From Bermanella sp. WJH001 (GTDB lineage Bacteria > Pseudomonadota > Gammaproteobacteria > Pseudomonadales > Oceanobacteraceae), in the NCBI RefSeq assembly GCF_030070105.1, contig NZ_JASJOO010000003.1:481155-545154 (forward strand): a stretch of DNA of 64,000 bases, written 5' to 3'. A model generated the notes under the pieces. The model was not told the origin of the DNA. It did not search any database and was given only the letters and a program-made list of their open reading frames with translations. Shown here piece after piece: positions 56,290-64,000 of this stretch (its first letter is position 1; each line of letters begins with the position of its first letter). Position numbers and translations under genes: made by a program.

Positions 56290-57696
56290 ATGTCAGAGAA
56301 TACTCTGAAGCTGATTAAAGACAATGACGTGAAGTGGGTTGACCTACGCTTCACTGACACCAAAGGTAAAGAGCAGCACGTTACTATCCCTGCTTCTTAT
56401 GTTGACGCCGACTTCTTTGAAACTGGCCAAATGTTCGATGGCTCTTCAATTGCTGGTTGGAAAGGCATCAACGAATCAGACATGATTCTTTTACCTGACG
56501 ACACGACTTCTTTCCTTGATCCGTTCACTGAAGATGCCACTTTAGTTCTACGTTGTGACATCATCGAGCCTTCTACTATGCAAGGTTACGAGCGTGATCC
56601 ACGTTCTGTTGCAAAACGCGCAGAAGCATTCCTACAGTCTACTGGCCTAGGTGACACTGCATTCTTCGGTCCTGAACCTGAATTCTTCATCTTTGATGAC
56701 GTTCAGTTCGGTGCTGACATCTCTGGTGCTTTCTACAAAGTTAACTCTGAAGAAGGTTCTTGGAACTCTGCAAATTCAATCGAAGGCGGTAACATGGGTC
56801 ACCGTCCTCGCGTTAAAGGCGGTTACTTCCCAGTACCACCAGTTGACTCTTCACACGACATCCGTGCATCAATGTGTAACACCATGATGGCGATCGGTCT
56901 TGACGTTGAAGTTCACCACCACGAAGTGGCAACTGCTAACCAAAACGAAATCGGTGTTAAATTCAACACTCTAGTTAAGAAAGCTGACGAAGTGCAAATG
57001 CTTAAGTACGTTGTTCATAACGTTGCTCACGCATACGGTAAAACAGCTACTTTCATGCCTAAGCCAATCGTTGGTGACAACGGTTCTGGTATGCACGTTC
57101 ACCAATCTTTCTGGAAAGATGGCGAGAACATGTTTGCTGGTGACGAGTACGCTGGTCTTTCTGAAACTGCTCTTTACTACATCGGCGGTATCATCAAGCA
57201 CGCTAAAGCACTAAACGCATTCACTAACCCAGGTACTAACTCTTACAAGCGTTTGATCCCTGGTTTCGAAGCACCTGTAATGCTTGCGTACTCTGCACGT
57301 AACCGTTCTGCTTCTATCCGTATTCCTTACGTTGCTAGCCCTAAAGGTAAGCGTATCGAAGCTCGTTTCCCTGACCCAATCGCTAACCCATACCTAGCGT
57401 TCTCTGCAATGCTAATGGCGGGTATCGATGGTGTTAAAAACAAGATTCACCCTGGCGATGCAGCTGACAAAGACTTGTACGACCTAGAGCCAGAAGAAGC
57501 AGCTCTAATCCCACAAGTAGCGGGTAGCCTACGTGAAGCTCTAACTTGTCTTAAAGAAGACTGCGCTTTCTTAACTGAAGGTGGCGTGTTCACTCAAGAC
57601 ATGATCGATGCTTACATCGAACTTAAAATGGAAGAAGTGTATCGCGTTGAGCATACAACTCACCCAGTTGAGTACGATCTATACTACTCTGTATAA
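56290..57696 (+). CDS. glnA: Glutamine synthetase type I
   Basis: Dodecameric GSI making glutamine from glutamate, ammonia and ATP. The 468 residues begin [14 protein letters not shown] and include [49 protein letters not shown] and EARFPDP. Tyr397 in [10 protein letters not shown] is the GlnE adenylylation site. The frame stays open to 56137, but that region contains the sigma54 promoter, so the ATG at 56290 with GGAG is the start. Its last 54 bp and terminator are copied four more times downstream. Confidence 0.97.
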   Translation: MSENTLKLIKDNDVKWVDLRFTDTKGKEQHVTIPASYVDADFFETGQMFDGSSIAGWKGINESDMILLPDDTTSFLDPFTEDATLVLRCDIIEPSTMQGYERDPRSVAKRAEAFLQSTGLGDTAFFGPEPEFFIFDDVQFGADISGAFYKVNSEEGSWNSANSIEGGNMGHRPRVKGGYFPVPPVDSSHDIRASMCNTMMAIGLDVEVHHHEVATANQNEIGVKFNTLVKKADEVQMLKYVVHNVAHAYGKTATFMPKPIVGDNGSGMHVHQSFWKDGENMFAGDEYAGLSETALYYIGGIIKHAKALNAFTNPGTNSYKRLIPGFEAPVMLAYSARNRSASIRIPYVASPKGKRIEARFPDPIANPYLAFSAMLMAGIDGVKNKIHPGDAADKDLYDLEPEEAALIPQVAGSLREALTCLKEDCAFLTEGGVFTQDMIDAYIELKMEEVYRVEHTTHPVEYDLYYSV

Positions 57697-57738
57697 GATC
57701 AGTCTGACGTCTGGAGACAGACGCCTGACGCAAAGAAA

Positions 57739-57761
57739 GGTCGCTTCGGCGGCCTTTTTTT
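57739..57761 (+). terminator. glnA terminator, array copy 1
   Basis: GGTCGC, TTCG tetraloop closed by C-G, GCGGCC (one G-U pair), then seven T. Confidence 0.92.
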
Positions 57762-57879
57762 ATGGGAGAAATAAACGCGTTGAGCATAACTCTCAACCCA
57801 TGACCCTGTTGAGTACGATCTATACTACTGCGTATAAGATCAGTCTGACGTCTGGAGACAGACGCCTGACGCAAAGAAA

Positions 57880-57902
57880 GGTCGCTTCGGCGGCCTTTTT
57901 TT
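57880..57902 (+). terminator. Array terminator copy 2
   Basis: Same UUCG-tetraloop hairpin and T tract as copy 1, exactly 141 bp downstream. Confidence 0.88.
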
Positions 57903-58020
57903 GTGGGAGAAATAAACGCGTTGAGCATAACTCTCAACCCGTGACCCAGTTGAGTACGATCTATAGTACTGCGTATAAGATCAGTCTGACGTCTGGAGAC
58001 AGACGCCTGACGCAAAGAAA

Positions 58021-58043
58021 GGTCGCTTCGGCGGCCTTTTTTT
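58021..58043 (+). terminator. Array terminator copy 3
   Basis: Same hairpin and T tract, 141 bp after copy 2. Confidence 0.88.
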
Positions 58044-58161
58044 GTGGGAAAAACAAACGCGTTGAGCATAGCTCTCAACCCATGACCCTGTTGAGTACGA
58101 TCTATACTACTGTGTATAAGGTCCGTCGGACGTCTGGAGACAGACGCCTGACGCAAAGAAA

Positions 58162-58184
58162 GGTCGCTTCGGCGGCCTTTTTTT
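58162..58184 (+). terminator. Array terminator copy 4
   Basis: Same hairpin and T tract, 141 bp after copy 3. The fifth unit has GATCGCTGGCATGACC here and no longer forms the stem. Confidence 0.88.
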
Positions 58185-58350
58185 ATGGGAGAAATAAACG
58201 CGTTGAGCATAACTCTCAACCCATGACCCAGTTGAGTACGACCTATACTACTTAGTATAAGATCAGCCGGACGTCTGGAGACAGACGTCAGACGCAAAGA
58301 AAGATCGCTGGCATGACCTTTTTGTTTAGAATTAATCTAATGTGCGGGAC

Positions 58351-58382
58351 AGCAGTAGCCTGCGACTGCGAGCTGCTTTTTT
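58351..58382 (+). terminator. Terminator-like hairpin beyond the array
   Basis: AGCAG (58351-58355) pairs with CTGCT (58373-58377), with partial inner pairing of GCAG-rich sequence, then six T. Confidence 0.45.
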
Positions 58383-58486
58383 ATATATCAAAGACATCAT
58401 CATGCTAACCTTTTCCCAATTTGAGGAAATAGCCCAGCAACTCAAACCAAAACCCGCTACAGTAGAGGCCTAACTGAGAGCCACCT

Positions 58487-59005
58487 ATGAAATCTTTGAT
58501 ACCACTGCTGTTACTACTGTCTGTTTCTGTGCAAGCACAGGTTTATACTTGGATTAATGATGAGGGTATTCGTGTTTATGGCGATGAACCTCCTGCCCAC
58601 GCCAGCAAAGCCGAACTACCTCAGCTGCAAGAAGTAAAGATGCCCAAAGTGGTGCAAAAAGAAGAAGAAGACGCAACTGAGTCGGAATCGGGGTTTACCG
58701 GTTATCGCATATTAGAGATTATTAGCCCCAAAGAAGACCACATGATCACAACTGGCTACGCTGGAAGTACTAATATTCAGATTAATATCCAACCACAGCT
58801 ACAACCAAAACATGAAGTCACCCTGCTATTGAATGGCAAAACAATCGAAACAGGCGCGCAATTAGAATTCAAGCTCGAGAACCTGAACCGCGGGACTCAC
58901 CTGATACAGGTCATGGTTAAACACCAAGGTAAACTCCTTATTTCAAGCTCAAAACGCCGTATCTATGTACAGCGCCCTTCCATTCTAAATCGTCCTCGCA
59001 CCTAA
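58487..59005 (+). CDS. DUF4124 domain-containing periplasmic protein
   Basis: A 172-residue exported protein: signal peptide (MKSLIPLLLLLSVSVQA), then DUF4124 with QVYTWINDEGIRVYGDEPP, an acidic linker and a beta-rich C-terminal part (EVTLLLNGKTIETGAQLEF, GTHLIQVMVKHQG). The function of DUF4124 proteins is unknown. A gene of this type between glnA and ntrB is common in marine gammaproteobacteria, which suggests co-regulation with nitrogen genes. RBS is GAGAG. Confidence 0.85.
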   Translation: MKSLIPLLLLLSVSVQAQVYTWINDEGIRVYGDEPPAHASKAELPQLQEVKMPKVVQKEEEDATESESGFTGYRILEIISPKEDHMITTGYAGSTNIQINIQPQLQPKHEVTLLLNGKTIETGAQLEFKLENLNRGTHLIQVMVKHQGKLLISSSKRRIYVQRPSILNRPRT

Positions 59006-59016
59006 TTGGAATCATC

Positions 59017-59038
59017 CGCACCATTATAGTGCTATAGT
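59017..59038 (+). promoter_or_regulatory. NtrC box overlapping the ntrB promoter
   Basis: GCAC-N7-GTGC is perfect in CGCACCATTATAGTGCT (59017-59033). It overlaps an extended -10, TGCTATAGT (59030-59038), so bound NtrC would repress, as at E. coli glnLp. Confidence 0.7.
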
Positions 59039-59171
59039 GATGACTATTATGAGCTCTCGCACCTTAAATAGGCTTTAAAGCCGCGTACTTGCTGAGGCTT
59101 AAGACTATAACAGTGCAAAATGAATATGGCTTGCTTCTTGCTACAAGGCCATTACTCAGGAAAAGTATGTT

Positions 59172-60284
59172 ATGGCCGATTTCGTTTTTTATAAGCAACT
59201 GATTAATCATTTAGATAGCTCAATTTTAGTACTAGATGAATCTTTAACAGTGCAATACCTTAATCCCGCCGCAGAGGCACTGCTTCAGGTTAGCGGCCGA
59301 CGCTGCGTTGGCACACCGGCTGAATTGGTGTTTTGTGACGTGCAGCAAGACGTACAAACACTAGCAAATTCATTAGAACAAGAAACCTCATTTACCAAAC
59401 GTGAAGCAGAGGTACGCCTAATGAACCAGCAGGTCATTACACTGGATTACAGCGTCAGCCCTGTTGAATTTGATAAAACTATTTGCCTTGTGGTTGAAAT
59501 GCATCCTCGCGATCGTTTGATGCGCATCAGCCGTGAAGAAGAATTAATTACCGCCCAAGCAACCACCCAAACACTGGTGCGCGGCATGGCTCATGAAATT
59601 AAAAATCCCTTGGGTGGTATCCGAGGCAGTGCACAACTACTAGAGCGTGTACTGGAAAGTGATGAGCTCAAAGAATACACCCACATTATTATTGAAGAAG
59701 TGGATCGCTTAAGAAACCTTGTAGATAAAATGCTTGGGCCAAATAAAATGCTTGAGCGCATCGAGACAAATATTCATGAAGTGCTTGAACGCGTTCACAG
59801 CCTAATCAGTGTTGAAGCAACTGGGCAATTAAAATTACGCCGAGATTATGATCCAAGCATTCCGGAGTTTTTAGCCGATAAAGAACAATTAATTCAAGTG
59901 GTTTTAAATATTACCCGAAACGCTATGCAAGCATTACTTGCCCAGCAAGCAGAGCATGCATTTCCCGAAATCACATTGCGTACTCGAGCGATTCGCCAAT
60001 TCACAATTGGCCACACCAAACATCGTTTAGTATTGCATTTATCCATTTCAGATAACGGCCCAGGAATACCTGAAAATATTCGAGAAAGTTTATTTTTTCC
60101 TATGGTCAGCGGAAGAGCAGAGGGAACAGGGTTAGGGCTATCCATCGCCCAATCCATTATCAATCAACATCAGGGCATTATCGAGTGTGATAGTGAGCCG
60201 GGTAAAACGCAGTTTTCTATTTACTTGCCTTTAGAGCTTGATCAAAACGATTACAGCGCGCAAGAACAGAAAAATATATTTTAA
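59172..60284 (+). CDS. glnL: Nitrogen regulation sensor kinase NtrB (GlnL)
   Basis: A 370-residue cytosolic kinase/phosphatase that sets NtrC phosphorylation under PII control. A PAS domain (about 8-125, LDSSILVLDESLTVQYLNPAAEALL) precedes HisKA with the phospho-His in GMAHEIKNPLGGIRGSAQLL (H141). N-box NITRNAMQALL, G1 DNGPGIPE and G2 GTGLGLSIAQ follow. There is no membrane segment, as expected for NtrB. The start is an ATG with weak RBS. It is 15 bp from ntrC, one operon. Confidence 0.95.
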   Translation: MADFVFYKQLINHLDSSILVLDESLTVQYLNPAAEALLQVSGRRCVGTPAELVFCDVQQDVQTLANSLEQETSFTKREAEVRLMNQQVITLDYSVSPVEFDKTICLVVEMHPRDRLMRISREEELITAQATTQTLVRGMAHEIKNPLGGIRGSAQLLERVLESDELKEYTHIIIEEVDRLRNLVDKMLGPNKMLERIETNIHEVLERVHSLISVEATGQLKLRRDYDPSIPEFLADKEQLIQVVLNITRNAMQALLAQQAEHAFPEITLRTRAIRQFTIGHTKHRLVLHLSISDNGPGIPENIRESLFFPMVSGRAEGTGLGLSIAQSIINQHQGIIECDSEPGKTQFSIYLPLELDQNDYSAQEQKNIF

Positions 60285-60299
60285 CATTGGGACTAGGCC

Positions 60300-61724
60300 A
60301 TGAATAAAGTTTGGATTATTGACGACGATCGCTCTATCCGCTGGGTATTAGAAAAAGCCCTTGAGCAAGACAATATTGAAAGCCAATCGTTTGAAAATGG
60401 CGACAAAGTTATTAACGCTTTAAACCGTGAAATTCCAGATGCCATCATCAGTGATGTTCGCATGCCAGGTATTGATGGCTTAACCCTGTTAAATCAAATT
60501 CATCAGGTTGACCCTAATATCCCTGTGATTATTATGACGGCCCACAGTGACTTAGATAGCGCTGTGACGTCTTATCAAAAAGGGGCATTTGAATATTTAC
60601 CCAAACCATTTGATGTAGATGAAGCCGTCAGTTTAATTAAGCGCGCAATCGCTCATAAACATGAAACCGCGTCGCTTAATCATGCCGAACCAACTGAGCC
60701 TTATAAACATACCGAAATTATTGGTGAAGCCCCTGCCATGCAGGAAGTGTTTCGCGCTATCGGGCGTTTAAGTCATTCAAACATCACGGTTCTCATCAAT
60801 GGTGAGTCAGGTACGGGGAAAGAATTAGTTGCCCATGCTTTACATAAACACAGTCCACGCAGCGAGCAGCCATTTGTTGCGTTAAACATGGCAGCGATTC
60901 CAAAAGATTTAATCGAAAGTGAATTATTTGGTCATGAAAAAGGTTCATTTACCGGCGCCGGTGGTCAACGTCGTGGTCGCTTTGAACAAGCTGATGGCGG
61001 CACGTTATTTTTAGATGAAATTGGTGATATGCCAGCAGATACACAAACCCGTTTGTTGCGTGTACTGGCCGATGGTGAATTTTATCGCGTAGGTGGTAGC
61101 ACTCCCGTCAAAGTAAACGTGCGCATCATTGCCGCGACTCACCAAGACTTAGAAGGTTTGGTAAAAGCCGGCACATTCCGTGAAGATTTATTTCACCGTT
61201 TAAATGTGATTCGTATTCACTTGCCAGCACTTGCTGAACGTCGTGAAGATGTGCCTCGTTTATTACACCACTTCTTAAGCCGTGCAGCAGAAGAATTAGG
61301 CGTTGAAGCGAAGGTGTTAAAAAGCGATACCGAAGAATATTTATGCACCCTGCCTTGGCAAGGTAACGTACGCCAATTAGAAAATACCTGTCGCTGGATA
61401 ACGGTGATGGCGTCTGGTCGTGAAGTTCATATTAATGACCTGCCACCTGAGTTACTTAACCAAGAAGAAAAATCCACAACCAGTAATAACTGGGAACAAG
61501 CTTTGCGCAACTGGGCAGATCAACAATTAGCTCAAGGCAAAAAAAGTATTCTGGATAATGCCGTACCGATTTTTGAACGCATTATGATTGAAACGGCTCT
61601 TAAGCATACAGCTGGTCGTCGTCGTGATGCTTCTATTTTATTGGGTTGGGGTCGAAACACCCTTACTCGTAAGATTAAAGAACTGGGCATGGAAGAAACA
61701 GCGGAAGAGGAAGAAATGGACTAA
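60300..61724 (+). CDS. glnG: Nitrogen regulation response regulator NtrC (GlnG)
   Basis: A 474-residue sigma54 activator: receiver (1 to about 120, IIDDDRS, phospho-Asp52 in SDVRMPG, KPF), AAA+ domain (about 140-380) with Walker A GESGTGKE, Walker [14 protein letters not shown] and the sigma54-contact loop GSFTGA near 215-220, then a Fis-type HTH ([21 protein letters not shown]). The loop has Ser where GAFTGA has Ala at its second position. The targets glnA and ntrB are in this window. Confidence 0.96.
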   Translation: MNKVWIIDDDRSIRWVLEKALEQDNIESQSFENGDKVINALNREIPDAIISDVRMPGIDGLTLLNQIHQVDPNIPVIIMTAHSDLDSAVTSYQKGAFEYLPKPFDVDEAVSLIKRAIAHKHETASLNHAEPTEPYKHTEIIGEAPAMQEVFRAIGRLSHSNITVLINGESGTGKELVAHALHKHSPRSEQPFVALNMAAIPKDLIESELFGHEKGSFTGAGGQRRGRFEQADGGTLFLDEIGDMPADTQTRLLRVLADGEFYRVGGSTPVKVNVRIIAATHQDLEGLVKAGTFREDLFHRLNVIRIHLPALAERREDVPRLLHHFLSRAAEELGVEAKVLKSDTEEYLCTLPWQGNVRQLENTCRWITVMASGREVHINDLPPELLNQEEKSTTSNNWEQALRNWADQQLAQGKKSILDNAVPIFERIMIETALKHTAGRRRDASILLGWGRNTLTRKIKELGMEETAEEEEMD

Positions 61725-61736
61725 CCGTTCATTTCA

Positions 61737-62105
61737 CTACTGGTATAACGACAAAACCCGAAGCCATTCTTGAGCTTCGGGTTTTGATTTAAAGTATTCT
61801 TGATGCACCGTCTTACGAGCTTTTCCCACCAACTTATCTCTGGCCATAATTTTCAGAACACTTTCATTTACCACAGCCGCTTCTGCTAATTGACCGTTGT
61901 CTTGTGCCCATAATTCAAAGCCTTCAATAAACTCCACGATTTCTGGTGGGTGTAAACCCCATTCGCTCAAATCCACCAAGGATGCCCAATGATTGGTTGG
62001 TAGAGAGGTAATCAATATTTTTGCCTGCAACATAAACCTAAGCGCTAGCTCTAACTCAATCACACCGTGAATGGTTAAGCATAATGTTCTGTCATTTATC
62101 TCCAT
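61737..62105 (-). CDS. Hypothetical protein, STAS/SpoIIAA-like
   Basis: A 122-residue soluble protein beginning MEINDRTLCLTIHGVIELELALRF. The pattern of strand, helix and the phrase WASLVDLSEWGLHPPEIVEFIE, ending in SKPEAQEWL, resembles SpoIIAA-like STAS proteins, but I cannot assign a family with confidence. The frame extends to an ATG at 62141, but the ATG at 62105 has GGGGGG upstream and is chosen. Its last codons form the ntrC terminator hairpin on the other strand. It lies 114 bp downstream of the DUF6701 gene. Confidence 0.55.
   Translation of the reverse strand: MEINDRTLCLTIHGVIELELALRFMLQAKILITSLPTNHWASLVDLSEWGLHPPEIVEFIEGFELWAQDNGQLAEAAVVNESVLKIMARDKLVGKARKTVHQEYFKSKPEAQEWLRVLSLYQ
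61753..61788 (+). terminator. ntrC terminator inside the 3' end of the convergent gene
   Basis: AAAACCCGAAGC (61753-61764), 9-base loop, GCTTCGGGTTTT (61774-61785), then GATTT. It lies within codons of the convergent gene that ends at 61737. Confidence 0.85.
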
Positions 62106-62219
62106 TTCATACCCCCCGAGAGGAGTTTTAAATTGATACATATGAACAACATGTCTGGATGGGAATCTACTTCATAGTATAGTTCATGATGTGTATTGCT
62201 CCGCTCAGCGATAGAGCCA

Positions 62220-64000
62220 TTATTTATAATAAACCTCTTTCCAGTAGATGATTTTGTCATGACCCCGATACTGGCCAAAACTGATTTCAGCTTCTGGATT
62301 TTCAAAACCCAAGCCATTCCAGTCAAATTGCAACCAACTTGGGCTAGCATAGGGAAACGTAAATTTACCGTAACGCCCTGCAACCGGCGCTGACCAAACA
62401 ACGCTGGTTGCACCACTCACAAATAAACCTGTGTCCGCTATTTCACCAGAAGCCGTGCTATCTGTTATTTGATAAGGGTCGCTGGGGTCACCAATATCCG
62501 TTACTGTTAGTGCACCAATACCCGCTATGTCATACGTTGTACCGTTGTCATCCGTATTTAAAATAAAGTTAGCACCATCATAATATTCCGTAGACCAAAC
62601 ATGGGTCAGTGACGTACTTTCAGAGCCATAGGCATTGGCTAAACGCAATCGCCCCAATCGCACATTTCCCCCAATAGGGTTGAGACTCACCCCGCTAGAC
62701 AGACTCACGCCATCACTGTCCACATAGTCGGTGATATTAATTTGGATATCGTTTGTAAATGGCGCTACCAATGCATTAGCCGTATGGTCATACCTAAAGT
62801 GATCACTACTATTTAGACTAACCCGGTATATTCCGGTCGCTGCATCGTAACTAGAGGTAGGCCCATTGAACCCGGTTGTAATGGTGAGATCATTGATCCC
62901 ATCTAAACCCAAAATATTCGATGTGGTGTTAATAACTGGCAATGGGGTTTTGTTAAAACTTCCCACTAGGTAATTTTTAAGTGTATCCCCTTGAACATTG
63001 CGCACGATAAAATCAAACTGCGGTTGAACGCCATATTTTATCCCACCAGTGTTACTTGCATCTAATTCACCAATGTAACTAAATCCGGTATTGGCATCGC
63101 CATAGCTGCCGTTGTTAATATTATTCACGACGAAGTCCGCTGGAAAAAATCGACCAAATTCATGGGATGGGGTACTTACTAACGTATGACTCAAATAATT
63201 ATTACCACCAGCAGTAAAATTAATCACACCAACCTCACTCCAGTTAACGCTTTGACTAGCCGTACCAGAAGATAAATTCACAGTATTGAAAGATATCGCA
63301 CCCAGATTGCCAGCAACCGGTGAGATTAAATTTTGAGTGATGCTCACACCATGATTAAAGTTGGGTAATATAAAGTTGTTATCACAAAAGTTGCTATCTG
63401 CATTGGCGCGCCAGCCTTGTGCGGAAACCGTTAGATTAAAATTCTCACCGGCTTTTTTAAATTTACTGCAATTCCAATAATTGGGGCCACTACAGGCATA
63501 ATCAGGATCTGTCGTGGTGGTACAAAAACCAGCAGGGGAGAATTCCATTTGATTGCTACTCCCTAAAATATTATCACCCGCTTGAATTCTACGAGCATGT
63601 AATCCTATGCGGCCAGCATCACTGTACAAACTATTTGATAAATCAGCCGTACTATTACTAGCAAAATTAAGCGTAATGGGTGTATATGAAGTAACAGTAT
63701 TTTGGTTATTTTTATTTAAATTTGTGCCATTAATTGAAAACTGAGACGCACTACTTACATGGCAACTGCTTGGATTTATACACTCTAACGCTAACTCGAT
63801 AGTTTGATTACCCGTAAACAATCCTGTGCAAACACCTGTATCAACATCCGTGGTGATTGCACGAATTTTTAGTGGATCATAGCCCAGTGTATTATTAAAA
63901 TTACGACCAGAGATTTGCACCGGTATTACCTCAGATGCGGGCGCAGATCCAGTGCCATAAATAAATTTAAAACCCGATCGAGCAAAACTTAAATCAGGGT
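62220..64000 (-). CDS. DUF6701 (MshQ-like) surface protein, 5' end beyond window
   Basis: The frame runs open from the stop at 62220 to the right edge (593 codons), so the N-terminus is missing. It is Asn/Ser/Thr/Gly-rich and beta-sheet-like. Landmarks are PDLSFARSGFKF at the edge, VSAQGWRANADSNFCDN, IRNVQGD-like VRNVQGDTLKNYLVG, GGNVRLGRLRLANAYGSE and the C-terminal SWLQFDWNG then GQYRGHDKIIYWKEVYY, typical of DUF6701 proteins such as MSHA-associated MshQ. It is exported, possibly linked to a type IV pilus. Several paired cysteines occur near the left third. Confidence 0.85.
   Translation of the reverse strand, partial: PDLSFARSGFKFIYGTGSAPASEVIPVQISGRNFNNTLGYDPLKIRAITTDVDTGVCTGLFTGNQTIELALECINPSSCHVSSASQFSINGTNLNKNNQNTVTSYTPITLNFASNSTADLSNSLYSDAGRIGLHARRIQAGDNILGSSNQMEFSPAGFCTTTTDPDYACSGPNYWNCSKFKKAGENFNLTVSAQGWRANADSNFCDNNFILPNFNHGVSITQNLISPVAGNLGAISFNTVNLSSGTASQSVNWSEVGVINFTAGGNNYLSHTLVSTPSHEFGRFFPADFVVNNINNGSYGDANTGFSYIGELDASNTGGIKYGVQPQFDFIVRNVQGDTLKNYLVGSFNKTPLPVINTTSNILGLDGINDLTITTGFNGPTSSYDAATGIYRVSLNSSDHFRYDHTANALVAPFTNDIQINITDYVDSDGVSLSSGVSLNPIGGNVRLGRLRLANAYGSESTSLTHVWSTEYYDGANFILNTDDNGTTYDIAGIGALTVTDIGDPSDPYQITDSTASGEIADTGLFVSGATSVVWSAPVAGRYGKFTFPYASPSWLQFDWNGLGFENPEAEISFGQYRGHDKIIYWKEVYYK

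Larger units (their letters stand above)
57643..58322 (+). repeat. Tandem array of the glnA 3' end plus terminator (five units, period 141 bp)
   Basis: Units start at CGCGTTGAGCAT: 57643 (inside glnA), 57776, 57917, 58058 and 58199. Spacings are 133 bp (the glnA copy is 8 bp shorter near ACTCAC) and then three times 141 bp. Each unit holds the final glnA codons and the TATAAGATCAG stop context, a CGTCTG-GAGA-CAGACG hairpin, GACGCAAAGAAA, the GGTCGC-TTCG-GCGGCC terminator with seven T, and GGGAGAAATAAA. Units are near-identical except the fifth, which has lost the terminator symmetry. No gene is seen in 57697-58486. Confidence 0.95.

Noticed and set aside
57608-58255. Long forward ORF of 215 codons with internal repeats after glnA
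   Set aside because: It is out of frame with glnA and exists only because the 141-bp unit is divisible by three; it contains the terminators and has no RBS.
57623-58297. Long reverse ORF of 224 codons across the same array
   Set aside because: Same repeat artefact on the other strand; no RBS and no plausible domain.
57643-58322. CRISPR array
   Set aside because: Units are contiguous near-identical copies of the glnA end with no unique spacers and no cas genes.
58402-58473. 23-codon ORF beginning MLTFSQFEEIAQQLKP
   Set aside because: No ribosome site and no supporting context; too short to claim.
1-64000. tRNA, rRNA, prophage, IS element or integron
   Set aside because: No acceptor or T-loop patterns, transposase, integrase or phage structural gene was recognised on reading; a tRNAscan run would be decisive.

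Overview
The window looks like a chromosomal segment of a marine gammaproteobacterium, most like the Oceanospirillales oil-associated lineages (Bermanella, Oleispira and Thalassolituus type). The evidence is a moderately AT-rich sequence, an AlkB alkane hydroxylase, gammaproteobacterial gene orders (lgt-thyA-folA, rppH-ptsP, typA/glnA/ntrBC, ldtD-mepK) and many c-di-GMP proteins. The genus is inferred by eye; no search was run. No rRNA, tRNA, CRISPR, prophage or IS transposase was recognised.

Layout. 1-2.1 kb: reverse-strand cytochrome bd operon (GbsR-like regulator, cydP, cydA cut by the left edge) behind a promoter with a perfect palindrome. 2.2-9.7 kb: YebC-family factor, a small methyltransferase, DUF2164, a ModF-like ABC ATPase, a 7TMR-DISM/EAL phosphodiesterase, alkB and two very small ORFs. 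9.7-14.5 kb: class III aminotransferase, a TIGR01777 epimerase, rsgA behind a highly structured leader, then an accessory island of tandem and inverted repeats around a lone GIY-YIG nuclease. 14.5-24.4 kb: DEDDh exonuclease, lone GspE ATPase, CYTH triphosphatase, argE-argA and ilvD. 24.5-36.9 kb: secreted phosphodiesterase, an SRPBCC/GyrI-like protein overlapping a periplasmic binding protein, a peroxiredoxin-like protein, lipase and its foldase, a hybrid kinase with a convergent LuxR-type regulator, an AsmA-like envelope protein, metY and an SMR pump.

37-41.8 kb holds three consecutive diguanylate cyclases with three different sensors: periplasmic NMT1-like, haem globin and 7TMR-DISM. All keep GG[D/E]EF and an RxxD I-site. 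41.8-53.7 kb is housekeeping: folA, thyA, lgt, a TauE exporter, NRDE protein, LdtD-like transpeptidase, MepK-like endopeptidase, J-protein, ptsP, rppH, a HAD phosphatase and an imelysin lipoprotein. 53.8-61.7 kb is typA followed by the nitrogen regulon: glnA with a sigma54 promoter and enhancer-like sites, a DUF4124 protein, ntrB behind an NtrC box, and ntrC. The right edge holds a STAS-like hypothetical and the 3' part of a large DUF6701 (MshQ-like) surface protein.

Three features stand out. The glnA 3' end and its terminator have been tandemly amplified into an array of about 141-bp units, giving four successive UUCG-tetraloop terminators. A GIY-YIG nuclease sits among four copies of one inverted-orientation repeat. 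The rsgA leader combines a 15-codon ORF with mutually exclusive hairpins resembling an attenuator.
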